A stretch of 10,919 nt of DNA from an uncultured Faecalibacterium sp. Its GTDB lineage: Bacteria > Bacillota > Clostridia > Oscillospirales > Ruminococcaceae. The stretch lies in contig CAAFQM010000195.1 of NCBI GenBank assembly GCA_900765105.1, positions 1 through 10,919 of the forward strand. The letters run 5' to 3'. This document shows positions 1 to 7,332 of the stretch, in pieces (the stretch's first letter is position 1; each line of letters starts with the position of its first letter). The notes beneath the pieces are model-generated. The model was not told the DNA's origin and searched no databases. It worked only from the letters and a program-made list of their open reading frames with translations. Made by a program: the position numbers and the translations under genes.

Positions 1-570
1 ATCACCCGCGAGAGCATCCGTCAGCGCTCGAAGGACGGCATGAGCCACATCCCCGAAGACCGCCACAAGCACGGTCTGGTGCTGGATTACAGCCTCGAGA
101 ACAACATGGTGCTCCAGCGCTACTGGCAGCCTGAGTTCCAGAAGGGCGGCTTCATCCAGTCCGATAAAGTCCGCGAGTACTCCGATAAGCTCATCGCTCA
201 GTACGACGTCCGCAGCGGTCAGGGCAGCTCCACCATCGTGCGCAGCATGTCCGGCGGCAACCAGCAGAAGGCCATCATCGCCCGCGAGATCGACAAAGAC
301 CCCAAGCTGCTGGTGGCTGTTCAGCCCACCCGCGGCCTGGATGTCGGCGCGATCGAATACATCCACCGCCAGATCGTCGCCGAGCGCGACAAGGGCAAAG
401 CTGTCCTGCTGGTCAGCCTCGAGCTGGATGAGGTCATGAACCTGTCCGACCGCATCCTGGTCATGTACGAGGGCGAGATCGTGGGCGAGTTTGACCCCAA
501 GACCACCACCGTGCAGGAACTGGGCCTGTATATGGCCGGTGCACGCAAGCAGGGAAAGGAGACTAAGTAA
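1..570 (+). CDS. Nucleoside ABC transporter, ATP-binding protein (C-terminal part, 5' truncated by window)
   Basis: This is the last 189 residues of a double-domain ATPase that powers nucleoside import. The reading frame is open from base 1, so the gene starts outside the window and the internal Met at base 40 is not its start. What remains is part of the second nucleotide-binding domain: a segment reading IPEDRHKHGLVLD near fragment residues 17-29, the ABC signature SGGNQQK at 84-90, then QPTRGLD at 108-114, and SLELDE followed by LSDRILVMYEGEIVGE near the end. This pattern is that of the BmpA-associated nucleoside family (NupO/YufO-like, related to RbsA/MglA sugar ATPases). The Walker B region ends VAVQPTRGLD, where canonical ATPases have DEPT, so the catalytic Glu is absent, as I recall for this family's second domain. 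Two permease genes follow after 3 bases. Which nucleosides are carried cannot be told from this fragment. Confidence 0.93.
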   Translation: MTRESIRQRSKDGMSHIPEDRHKHGLVLDYSLENNMVLQRYWQPEFQKGGFIQSDKVREYSDKLIAQYDVRSGQGSSTIVRSMSGGNQQKAIIAREIDKDPKLLVAVQPTRGLDVGAIEYIHRQIVAERDKGKAVLLVSLELDEVMNLSDRILVMYEGEIVGEFDPKTTTVQELGLYMAGARKQGKETK

Positions 571-573
571 CAA

Positions 574-1740
574 ATGGACAAGAAAAAACTTTCCCACAGC
601 AGTCTGCAAAGCTCGGTCACCAGTGTGCTGGCGGCTCTGCTGTGCATCCTCATCGGTCTGATCGTGGGCTTTCTGGTGCTGCTGGCCATCAACCCGGCAC
701 ACGCCTGGGGCGACGGCTTTGTGCGCATCCTGAAAGGCGGCTTCCACGACGCTCCCTACGGCGTCGGCAAGGAGCTGGCCAACGCAGCACCTCTGGTCAT
801 GACCGGCCTGTCGGTGGCATTTGCCTTCAAGACCGGCCTGTTCAACATCGGTGCCGCCGGTCAGTACACGCTGGGTGCCTACGGTGCCCTGTACTGCGCC
901 ATTATGCTCAAGATGCCCTGGTTCGTCTGCCTGCTGGCAGCCACCCTGCTGGGCGGCATCTGGGGTGCGATCCCCGGCTTCTTCAAGGCCTACTTCAACA
1001 TCAACGAGGTCATCACCTCCATTATGTTCAACTGGATCGGCCTGTATCTGGTAAACGAACTGGTCTACCAGAACGGCACCGGCCCCATGTACGACGTGCG
1101 GAACACCCGTACCCTGAACCTGAGCAAGAACCCGGCCTTTGCCCAGTCCATCATCCCGGATTTCGGCCTGAACAAGATGTTCCAGACCAACAGCACCACC
1201 ATTGCCATCTTCCTGGCAGCGGCGGTGGCCATCCTGATCTGGGTGGTGCTGAACAAGACCACCTTCGGCTATGAGCTCAAGGCCGTCGGCCTGAACAAGA
1301 GCGCTGCCCGCTATGCCGGCATCAACGAGAAGAAGAACATCATCCTCTCCATGGCCATTGCCGGTGCGCTGGCAGGCTTTGGTGCCGGCCTGTACTTCCT
1401 GTCCAACGTGTCCCAGTGGAACCCGCTGAACTCCACCAGCCTGCCGGCCATGGGCTTCAACGGCATTTCCGTTGCTCTGCTGGCAAGCTCCAACCCCATC
1501 GGCACCATCTTCTCGGCACTGTTCATCTCGCACATCTCGGTGGGCGGCTCGTTCCTGTCCACCAAGTATTACCCCACGGAGATCTCGGACCTGATCAGCG
1601 GCATCATCATCTATCTGTGCGCATTCTCCATGCTGTTCCGCGGCAAGATCCACGGCCTGCTGTTCAAGAATGCCGACAAGACCAATGTGAACGCAGAGCC
1701 TGCTCCGGCCAAGACCGAAACCAAGAAGGAGGGCAAGTGA
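574..1740 (+). CDS. Nucleoside ABC transporter permease 1 (NupP-like, BPD_transp_2 family)
   Basis: A 388-residue inner-membrane permease that would pair with the second permease to form the nucleoside channel. The start ATG lies 3 bases after the ATPase stop and is preceded by AAAGGAG at 555-561. After a short basic, polar N-terminus (MDKKKLSHSS) comes a long hydrophobic segment at about residues 15-40 and then several more membrane spans. The family-typical motif GLFNIGAAGQ lies at 88-97, after VAFAFKT. A later conserved stretch reads GYELKAVGLNKSAARYAGI, the usual cytoplasmic coupling region that contacts the ATPase. The C-terminus is a hydrophilic tail rich in Ala, Pro, Lys and Glu after about residue 366; it looks unstructured. 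The length is somewhat above the roughly 350 residues usual for NupP-type permeases, mainly because of both ends. Translational coupling to its neighbours supports one operon. Function is by family; substrate specificity is inferred. Confidence 0.93.
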   Translation: MDKKKLSHSSLQSSVTSVLAALLCILIGLIVGFLVLLAINPAHAWGDGFVRILKGGFHDAPYGVGKELANAAPLVMTGLSVAFAFKTGLFNIGAAGQYTLGAYGALYCAIMLKMPWFVCLLAATLLGGIWGAIPGFFKAYFNINEVITSIMFNWIGLYLVNELVYQNGTGPMYDVRNTRTLNLSKNPAFAQSIIPDFGLNKMFQTNSTTIAIFLAAAVAILIWVVLNKTTFGYELKAVGLNKSAARYAGINEKKNIILSMAIAGALAGFGAGLYFLSNVSQWNPLNSTSLPAMGFNGISVALLASSNPIGTIFSALFISHISVGGSFLSTKYYPTEISDLISGIIIYLCAFSMLFRGKIHGLLFKNADKTNVNAEPAPAKTETKKEGK

Positions 1741-1741
1741 T

Positions 1742-2659
1742 ATGCTGCTTCTGATCAAATATACGCTGCTGTATGGCATCGTGCTGATGCTGGTGGCTCT
1801 GGGCGGTATGTTCAGTGAGCACTCCGGCATCATCAACATTGCGCTGGAAGGCATCATGGTCATCGGCGGTGTGGCAGGTGTGCTTACCCTGACCCTGCTG
1901 CCCGCCGGGATGTCTCCCTTCCTGGTGGTGCTGCTCACCATTCTGGCGGCGGCCCTGGCCGGTATGGTCTACAGCCTGCTGCTGGCTTTTGCATCCATCA
2001 ACCTGAAGGCTGACCAGACCATCGGCGGTACGGCCCTGAACCTGCTGGCAACTGCCATCGCAGTGGTCATTGCAAAGTATTTCAGCGACAGCGGCAGCGC
2101 CAAGCTGAACTACTCCAACAAGCCCTTCCTGTTCAGCATCGGCGGGCTGGAGCTCAGCGTCTTTGTTCCGCTGGGCATCATCCTGCTGATCATCAGCTAT
2201 GTGGTGCTGTACAAGACCCGCTTCGGCCTGCGTCTGCGGGCCTGCGGCGAGCATCCCCAGGCAGCCGACTCGGTGGGCATCAATGTCTACAAGATGCGCT
2301 ACGCTGGTGTGCTGCTCTCCGGTGCCCTGGGTGCCATTGGCGGCATGGCTTACATCGTGCCCCCGGTGCAGACCTGGAACTTTGAGGTGGGCGTGGCCGG
2401 TGCAGGCTTCCTGGCCCTGGCCGTTATGATCTTTGGCCAGTGGAAGCCCTTCAACATCTTTGGCGCGGCCATGTTCTTTGCCGTGTTCAAGAGCCTGGCC
2501 AACATTGCAGATTCCACCTTCCTGGCACAGCTGCACTGGTCCAGCAACATCTACAACATGATGCCGTTCGTGGCGTCCATGGTCATCCTGGCCTTCACGT
2601 CCAAGAACAGCATGGCCCCCAAAGCAGAGGGCATCCCCTACGACAAGGGTTCCCGCTGA
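1742..2659 (+). CDS. Nucleoside ABC transporter permease 2 (NupQ-like, BPD_transp_2 family)
   Basis: A 305-residue integral membrane protein and the second permease of the importer. The start ATG is one base after the stop of permease 1, with AGGAGGG at 1727-1733 inside the end of that gene, so the two are translationally coupled. The protein is almost wholly hydrophobic, begins with a membrane span with no signal peptide, and carries GIINIALEGIM at residues 29-39, the counterpart of the GLFNIG motif in permease 1. The coupling segment TRFGLRLRACGEHPQAADSVGINV is typical of NupQ/YufQ-type proteins. Length fits the family (about 305-320). It ends with a short polar tail. This is the last gene of the importer operon; a perfect 17-bp hairpin starts 22 bases after its stop. 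The periplasmic-type binding lipoprotein (BmpA class) expected for such systems is not in the window and presumably lies upstream. Confidence 0.93.
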   Translation: MLLLIKYTLLYGIVLMLVALGGMFSEHSGIINIALEGIMVIGGVAGVLTLTLLPAGMSPFLVVLLTILAAALAGMVYSLLLAFASINLKADQTIGGTALNLLATAIAVVIAKYFSDSGSAKLNYSNKPFLFSIGGLELSVFVPLGIILLIISYVVLYKTRFGLRLRACGEHPQAADSVGINVYKMRYAGVLLSGALGAIGGMAYIVPPVQTWNFEVGVAGAGFLALAVMIFGQWKPFNIFGAAMFFAVFKSLANIADSTFLAQLHWSSNIYNMMPFVASMVILAFTSKNSMAPKAEGIPYDKGSR

Positions 2660-2681
2660 TCCGGGGCGTTTCTCCGCAAAC

Positions 2682-2723
2682 CTCAAAGGCGCAGCTGCTT
2701 TTTCGGGCAGCTGCGCCTTTGAG
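2682..2723 (+). terminator. 17-bp perfect hairpin after the permease operon, no U-tract
   Basis: The arms 2682-2698 and 2707-2723 are perfect reverse complements (outer end CTCAAAGG, inner end CAGCTGC) around an 8-base loop, TTTTTCGG. The position, just after the last permease stop and before the pdp promoter, is that of an operon-end terminator. However, the + strand continues CTTAAAAATG and the - strand GTTTGCGGAG, so neither has the usual run of T. It may be a poor terminator or an mRNA 3' stabilising hairpin that lets some transcripts read on into pdp. Confidence 0.6.
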
Positions 2724-2755
2724 CTTAAAAATGGGCAAAAGTTACAGAAAAAACC

Positions 2756-2783
2756 TTGCTTTTGACTGGAATTTTGCTATACT
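2756..2783 (+). promoter_or_regulatory. Extended -10 promoter for pdp
   Basis: The -10 hexamer TATACT (2778-2783) is preceded by TG one base upstream (2775-2776), an extended -10. With a 16-base spacer the -35 is TTGCTT (2756-2761). The start of transcription would be near 2790, giving a leader of about 35 bases. The gene's ribosome binding site AGGAG follows at 2811-2815. Confidence 0.65.
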
Positions 2784-2824
2784 GAGACTACAATGTCATA
2801 CTATTTCGACAGGAGCGTGAAGTT

Positions 2825-4144
2825 ATGCGCATTTATGATCTGATCGCCAAAAAACGCGACGGCGGCACCCACAGCCGCGAGGAACTGGAGACCATCGTTA
2901 ACGGCTATGTGGCCGGAGACGTCACCGATTACCAGATGGCTGCCTGGATGATGGCCGTGTACCTGCGCGGCATGACCGACGAAGAGACGGCAGAGCTTAC
3001 CGACGTGATGGCCCACAGCGGCGTCATGGTGGACCTTTCGCCCATTCCGGGCATCAAGGTGGACAAGCACTCCACCGGCGGCGTGGGCGACAAGACCACA
3101 CTGGTCATTGTGCCCATCGTGGCGGCCTGCGGCGTCAAGATCGCCAAGATGAGCGGCCGCGGTCTGGGCCACACCGGCGGCACCATCGACAAGATGGAGA
3201 GCGTGCCCGGCACAAAGACGGCGCTGTCGCAGGAAGAATTCTTTGCGCAGGTGAATAAGATCGGCCTGTCGGTCATCGGCCAGAGCGAGGGCATCGCCAT
3301 CGCGGACAAAAAGATGTACGCTCTGCGGGATGTGACCGCCACGGTCAGCTGCATCCCGCTCATCGCGTCCAGCATCATGTCCAAGAAGCTGGCCTCCGGC
3401 TCGGACGCCATCCTGCTGGATGTGACCACCGGCACCGGCGCATTCATGAAAACGGTGGAACAGAGCATCGAGCTGGCCAAGCTGATGGTCTCCATCGGCA
3501 CCCACCACGGCCGCCGGGTGGCTGCCATGATCACCGATATGGATACCCCACTGGGTCACAACATCGGAAACAGCCTCGAGGTCATGGAGAGCATGGATGT
3601 GCTCAAGGGCCGCGGCCCCGCCGACCTGACCGAGGTCTGCCTGCAGCTGGCCACCAATATGCTGGTTCTGGCCAATAAGGGCACCCCCGCCGAGTGCCGT
3701 GCTATGGCGGAGGCTGTCATTGCCGATGGCTCCGCTTTTGCAAAGTGCAAGGAGATGTTTGCGGCGCAGGGCGGCGACACCCGCGTGCTGGACGATTACA
3801 GCCTGTTTGAGCAGCCTGCCGCCCGCTATGAACTGCTGGCCGAACAGAACGGTTACATTGTGGAGAACGATGCCGAAAAGATCGGCTCGGCCAGTGTGCT
3901 GCTGGGTGCAGGCCGCCAGAAGAAGGGCGATCCGCTGGACTTTGCGGCCGGCATCACCCTGCACAAAAAGCGCGGCGACTATGTGCACAAGGGCGAGAGC
4001 CTGGCCACTTTCTACGGTGGAGCGGATAAATTTGAAGCTGCAGCCGAGGAATACCGCAGCGGCCTTGTCTATGGTGCCGAGCAGCCTGCCGAGACCCCGC
4101 TGGTGTATGCGCTGGTGACAAAAGACGGCGTGGAACGCTACTGA
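2825..4144 (+). CDS. pdp: Pyrimidine-nucleoside phosphorylase
   Basis: A 439-residue cytoplasmic enzyme that cleaves uridine, thymidine or deoxyuridine with phosphate to the free base and (deoxy)ribose-1-phosphate. The N-terminus (MRIYDLIAKKRDGG) matches Firmicutes PyNP. The phosphate-binding segment KHSTGGVGDK lies at 81-90. The thymidine/pyrimidine phosphorylase signature SGRGLGHTGGTIDKME lies at 110-125. Residues R168 (ALRD), S183 and K187 (IASSIMSKK) correspond to the pyrimidine-contacting Arg, Ser and Lys of E. coli DeoA. The C-terminal domain ends with an LHKKRGDYVHKGESLA segment typical of the family. Length and all motifs are intact. The start is fixed by AGGAG at 2811-2815, nine bases upstream. 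The gene has its own promoter and terminator but sits directly after the nucleoside importer, which fits uptake followed by phosphorolysis. DeoA (thymidine-only) is the alternative; overall similarity to the broad-specificity Bacillus enzyme makes Pdp more likely. Confidence 0.95.
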   Translation: MRIYDLIAKKRDGGTHSREELETIVNGYVAGDVTDYQMAAWMMAVYLRGMTDEETAELTDVMAHSGVMVDLSPIPGIKVDKHSTGGVGDKTTLVIVPIVAACGVKIAKMSGRGLGHTGGTIDKMESVPGTKTALSQEEFFAQVNKIGLSVIGQSEGIAIADKKMYALRDVTATVSCIPLIASSIMSKKLASGSDAILLDVTTGTGAFMKTVEQSIELAKLMVSIGTHHGRRVAAMITDMDTPLGHNIGNSLEVMESMDVLKGRGPADLTEVCLQLATNMLVLANKGTPAECRAMAEAVIADGSAFAKCKEMFAAQGGDTRVLDDYSLFEQPAARYELLAEQNGYIVENDAEKIGSASVLLGAGRQKKGDPLDFAAGITLHKKRGDYVHKGESLATFYGGADKFEAAAEEYRSGLVYGAEQPAETPLVYALVTKDGVERY

Positions 4145-4152
4145 CCGCGCAG

Positions 4153-4188
4153 AAAAAGTTCCGGAGCAGGCCGCTCCGGGGCTTTTTT
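4153..4188 (+). terminator. Rho-independent terminator of pdp
   Basis: The stem CCGGAGC (4161-4167) pairs with GCTCCGG (4173-4179) around the loop AGGCC. G·U and G-C pairs extend it to GTT/GGC. Six T follow (4183-4188), matched by five A at 4153-4157, so the full A/T stem could also serve the other strand. It begins about 9 bases after the pdp stop. Confidence 0.9.
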
Positions 4189-4229
4189 GCGTCATTTGGC
4201 AGTTTTTTATTGCTTAATCCGGAAAAGTG

Positions 4230-4258
4230 TGGAACTTTGGTGAAGGATATGATATACT
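4230..4258 (+). promoter_or_regulatory. Extended -10 promoter for trkA-trkH
   Basis: The -10 is TATACT (4253-4258) with an upstream TG one base away (4250-4251). The -35 at 17-base spacing is only TGGAAC (4230-4235), a poor match, so the promoter probably relies on its extended -10. The transcription start would be near 4265, leaving a leader of about 50 bases. The same TATACT with upstream TG drives pdp. Confidence 0.6.
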
Positions 4259-4270
4259 ACATTGTATTCG

Positions 4271-4283
4271 CGCTGACTCAGCG
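4271..4283. promoter_or_regulatory. 13-bp palindrome in the trkA leader, possible operator
   Basis: CGCTGA and TCAGCG are exact inverted repeats around a single C. The site lies roughly 6-18 bases after the predicted transcription start of trkA, where a bound repressor would block transcription. As RNA it cannot form a stable hairpin with a one-base loop, so a DNA-binding role is the likelier reading. No regulator can be named. Confidence 0.3.
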
Positions 4284-4313
4284 AAAGGGACACGGAAGAA
4301 GAAAGGACTTGTT

Positions 4314-5684
4314 ATGAAGATCATTCTGGTGGGCAGCGGCAAGGTCGGCACTGCGCTGGCGCGGCAGCTCAGCGAGGAAGGCCACAACGTCACGGTTGTG
4401 GACACCAACAAGACTCGCGTGGAACATCTGACCGAGAGCTACGACGTGCTGGGCATCGTGGGCAACGGTTCCTCCATTACCACGCTGGCGGAAGCAGGCA
4501 TTGAAGAGGCAGACGTCTTTATTGCGGTGACCGGCTCGGACGAGCTGAACCTGCTGTGCTGCATGTTTGCCAAAAAGGCGGGCCATTGCCACGCCATTGC
4601 CCGTGTGCGCAACCCGTCCTACAGCCATGAGCTGGACTTTATCAAAAAGCAGATCGGCATCTCGGCCATCATCAACCCGGAAATGGCAGCGGCCAAGGAG
4701 ATCTCCCATCTGCTGCGGTTCCCGGGAGCAAGCAAGATCGATACCTTTGCGGGCGGCCGCGTGCGGCTGATCAAATTTGCCCTGACGGCGGCGCAGGAGC
4801 TGGACGGCGTGGCCATCCACGAGATCCCCGCCCGGCTCAAGAGCGACATCCTTGTCTGCGCTGTGGAGCGCGACGGCGGGGTCATCATCCCCAACGGTAA
4901 CTTCGTGCTCAGGACCGGTGACCAGGTCACCTTCCTTGCCACGCAGGAGAAGGCGCACGAGTTCTTCCAGCGTATCCATCTGCCGGTCCGCCCGGTGCGC
5001 AATGCCCTTATCGTGGGCGGCGGTGCCATTGCGTTCTACCTGAGTCAGGAACTGCTGGAAAATCATGTGCGGGTGCGCATCGTGGAGCGCGACGCCGACC
5101 GCTGCACCGAGCTGGCCGAACAGCTGCCCGGCGCACAGATCCTGAACGAGGACGGCTCCAACCGCGAGTTTTTGCTGTCTGAGGGCATGGAGTCCACCGA
5201 AGCGTTCGTGGCGCTGACCAACATCGACGAAGAGAACGTGCTGCTGACTCTGTTTGCCAAAAAGCACTCTCACGGTAAGCTGGTGACCAAGGTCAACCGT
5301 CTGGAATTTGACGATATTCTGGCCGGGCTGGATCTGGGCAGTGTGGTCTACCCCAAGTACATGACCTGCGATTACATCGTGCAGTATGTGCGCGCTCTGC
5401 AGAACGAGGCGGGCAGCAACATCAAGACGCTGTACCGCATTCTGGACGACCGCGTGGAAGCACTGGAATTTACCGTCCACGAGGAGAGCGCCGCCACCGG
5501 TGTGCCCTTGAGCCAGCTGCACCTGAAAAAGAACCTGCTGCTGTGCTGCATCACCCGCGGCGACAAGATCCTGATCCCCCGCGGCGGCGACCAGATCCAG
5601 GTGGGCGACAATGTCATCGTCGTCACGCTGGAACACGGTCTGCACGATCTGCGCGACATCGTGGATCGTGACGCAGTGATCTGA
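4314..5684 (+). CDS. trkA: Trk potassium uptake regulatory subunit TrkA (two RCK domains)
   Basis: A 456-residue cytoplasmic protein that binds NAD(H)/nucleotides and gates the TrkH potassium channel. It has two tandem RCK halves. The first begins with the Rossmann motif GSGKVG at 7-12 and has D30 ending the second strand (VTVVD), followed by a TrkA_C segment around 140-220. The second begins LIVGGGAIA at 232-240, has an acidic residue in RIVERD, and ends with a second TrkA_C segment. The last Gly of the second GxGxxG is Ala (A240), so nucleotide binding there may differ. The start at 4314 is chosen because GAAAGGA (4301-4307) sits six bases before it and the protein then begins directly with the MKIILVGSGKVG strand. 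An in-frame ATG at 4227 lies upstream of the promoter -10 and would add 29 non-family residues. trkH follows after 12 bases in the same operon. Confidence 0.95.
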   Translation: MKIILVGSGKVGTALARQLSEEGHNVTVVDTNKTRVEHLTESYDVLGIVGNGSSITTLAEAGIEEADVFIAVTGSDELNLLCCMFAKKAGHCHAIARVRNPSYSHELDFIKKQIGISAIINPEMAAAKEISHLLRFPGASKIDTFAGGRVRLIKFALTAAQELDGVAIHEIPARLKSDILVCAVERDGGVIIPNGNFVLRTGDQVTFLATQEKAHEFFQRIHLPVRPVRNALIVGGGAIAFYLSQELLENHVRVRIVERDADRCTELAEQLPGAQILNEDGSNREFLLSEGMESTEAFVALTNIDEENVLLTLFAKKHSHGKLVTKVNRLEFDDILAGLDLGSVVYPKYMTCDYIVQYVRALQNEAGSNIKTLYRILDDRVEALEFTVHEESAATGVPLSQLHLKKNLLLCCITRGDKILIPRGGDQIQVGDNVIVVTLEHGLHDLRDIVDRDAVI

Positions 5685-5696
5685 CGGAGGCGGGCT

Positions 5697-7136
5697 ATGA
5701 ATTATGCGATCGTATTCCGTCTGCTGGGCTATGTGCTGATGATCGAAGGAGCACTGCTGCTGCTTCCGGCGGCGGCAAGCTGGATTTACGGCGAGTGGTT
5801 CGTGCTGGCGGTGTTCCTCATCACGGCGGCGGTCAGCGCGGGCATCGGCTGGCTGCTGAAGGGCATCAAACCCCGCAGCAAGGTGTTCTACATGCGGGAG
5901 GGCTTTGCGGCCACCTCGCTGTGCTGGATCCTGATCTCCATTGTGGGTGCAGTGCCCTTTGTGGTCACAGGCTGTATCCCCAACCCGGTGGACGCTCTGT
6001 TTGAGACGGTGTCCGGCTTTACCACCACCGGTGCCAGCATCCTGCCCGGTGTGGAAGACCTGCCCAAGGGCATCCTGTTCTGGCGCAGCTTTACCCACTG
6101 GATCGGCGGCATGGGCGTTCTGGTGTTCCTGCTGAGTCTGCTGCCGCTGACCGGCGGCTCCCATGTGAACCTGATGAAGGCCGAAAGCCCCGGCCCGCAG
6201 GTGGATAAACTGGTGCCGAAGGTGCAATCCACGGCCAAGATCCTGTACGGCATCTACTTTGCCCTGACCATGCTGGAACTGGTGTTTCTGATGATGGGCG
6301 GTATGCCGCTGTTCGAATCGCTGCTCACGGCTTTTGGCACGGCGGGCACCGGCGGCTTCGGCTTCAAGAACGACAGTTTCACGAGCTTTTCGCCCTATAT
6401 CCAGTGGGTCGTGACCATTTTCATGATCCTGTTTGGCGTCAACTTCAACGCCTACTTCCTGCTGCTCATGCGCAAGTTCAGCCGCGTCATCAGCGAAGAG
6501 GTGCGGGGCTACTTTGTTGTGATCCTGGTGGCCATCGGCATTATCACGGCCAACATCTACAGCATCTACCAGAACTTCGGCACGGCATTGCGGCAGGCCG
6601 CCTTTCAGGTTGGCTCCATCATCACAACCACCGGCTTTTCCAGCTGCGACTTTGATTTGTGGCCGACCCTCTCCAAGGAGATCCTGGTCATGCTCATGTT
6701 TATTGGTGCCTGCGCGGGCAGCACCGGCGGCGGCATCAAGGTGAGCCGTTTCCTCATTCTGGGCAAGACCCTGGCTAAGGAGCTCAAGACCGCCCTGCAC
6801 CCGCAGGTGGTAGCGCCCGCCCGCATGGATGGCAAGCTGCTGAACCACGAGACTATCCGCACCACCAACGTGTTCATTGCGGCGTATTTCTTCATCTTTG
6901 TGGCGTCTTTCCTGCTCATCAGTCTGGACGGATTTGACATGGTGACGAACTTTACAGCCATTGCGGCAACACTCAACAACATTGGCCCGGGCCTTGCACA
7001 GGTCGGCCCCATGATGAACTTCGGCAGCTTTACGAACCCCGCAAAGCTGGTGATGATCTTCGACATGCTGGCCGGACGACTGGAAATTTTCCCGATGCTG
7101 GTGCTGTTCCTGCCGGACACCTGGCGCAAATTCTGA
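5697..7136 (+). CDS. trkH: Trk potassium uptake channel subunit TrkH
   Basis: A 479-residue integral membrane protein that conducts K+ into the cell under control of TrkA. It shows the four-fold pseudo-repeat of the SKT family, each repeat with a pore-loop motif: TTTGAS at 109-114, GTAGTGGFG at 214-222, TTTGFSS at 310-316 and NNIGPG at 427-432. The intramembrane gating loop GACAGSTGGGIKVSR lies at 337-351. The C-terminus reads GRLEIFPMLVLFLPDTWRKF, close to that of E. coli TrkH. Length is normal (about 480). GGAGG at 5686-5690 sits six bases before the start, and the gene lies 12 bases after trkA, so they are co-transcribed. A strong terminator follows 22 bases after the stop. KtrB is the alternative in Bacillota; the length, the C-terminal motif and the double-RCK partner favour TrkH. 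Confidence 0.95.
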   Translation: MNYAIVFRLLGYVLMIEGALLLLPAAASWIYGEWFVLAVFLITAAVSAGIGWLLKGIKPRSKVFYMREGFAATSLCWILISIVGAVPFVVTGCIPNPVDALFETVSGFTTTGASILPGVEDLPKGILFWRSFTHWIGGMGVLVFLLSLLPLTGGSHVNLMKAESPGPQVDKLVPKVQSTAKILYGIYFALTMLELVFLMMGGMPLFESLLTAFGTAGTGGFGFKNDSFTSFSPYIQWVVTIFMILFGVNFNAYFLLLMRKFSRVISEEVRGYFVVILVAIGIITANIYSIYQNFGTALRQAAFQVGSIITTTGFSSCDFDLWPTLSKEILVMLMFIGACAGSTGGGIKVSRFLILGKTLAKELKTALHPQVVAPARMDGKLLNHETIRTTNVFIAAYFFIFVASFLLISLDGFDMVTNFTAIAATLNNIGPGLAQVGPMMNFGSFTNPAKLVMIFDMLAGRLEIFPMLVLFLPDTWRKF

Positions 7137-7157
7137 TTTCCCAATAACGGCACTTGC

Positions 7158-7198
7158 AAGCAGGCCGGAAAGCCTTTTGACTTTCCGGCCTGCTTTTT
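7158..7198 (+). terminator. Strong Rho-independent terminator of trkA-trkH
   Basis: Arms 7158-7172 and 7181-7195 are perfect 15-base complements (core GCAGGCCGGAAAG) around the loop CCTTTTGA, and TTTTT (7194-7198) follows. A weak second hairpin, GCTGC (7203-7207) with GCAGC (7216-7220) and then TCTTTT, lies just downstream and may act as a backup. Confidence 0.95.
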
Positions 7199-7230
7199 CT
7201 ATGCTGCTTTCTGTCGCAGCTCTTTTCGTG

Positions 7231-7271
7231 AAAAAGAGGTCCAGAAAAATCCGCAGATTTTTCTGGACCTC
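7231..7271 (-). terminator. Rho-independent terminator of the yifB-like gene
   Basis: Arms 7236-7251 and 7256-7271 are perfect 16-base complements (outer end GAGGTCCAG) with a four-base loop. On the minus strand the stem is followed by TTTTT (7235-7231), so it terminates the leftward gene whose stop is about 62 bases away. It is back to back with the rightward terminator at 7158-7198 and insulates the convergent units. Confidence 0.93.
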
Positions 7272-7332
7272 AAATTCAAAATAGTTTTCCGCTGAAAATG
7301 CGCAGAGCGAAGAGGAACGCATTAAAACAGGA

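Noticed and set aside
1664..2686. A 340-codon minus-strand frame opposite permease 2
   Set aside because: Compositional shadow rich in Gln, His and Gly; it crosses the hairpin region and has no recognisable domain.
2762..2767. TTGACT as the -35 of the pdp promoter
   Set aside because: It is only 10 bases from the TATACT -10, too close for sigma-A. TTGCTT at 2756-2761 gives a 16-base spacer.
2801..4195. A 464-codon minus-strand frame opposite pdp
   Set aside because: Same antisense artefact: His/Gly/Ala-rich with no motif and no ribosome binding site, while pdp on the plus strand is full length and intact.
4227..4313. Alternative trkA start at 4227
   Set aside because: It lies upstream of the -10 at 4253-4258, so it would not be in the transcript. 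The 29 added residues are not TrkA-like, and the site at 4314 has a good ribosome binding site.
4259..4313. Cyclic di-AMP (ydaO-type) riboswitch in front of trkA, as seen at some potassium uptake genes
   Set aside because: The predicted leader is only about 50 bases, far shorter than that riboswitch, and none of its structure is visible.
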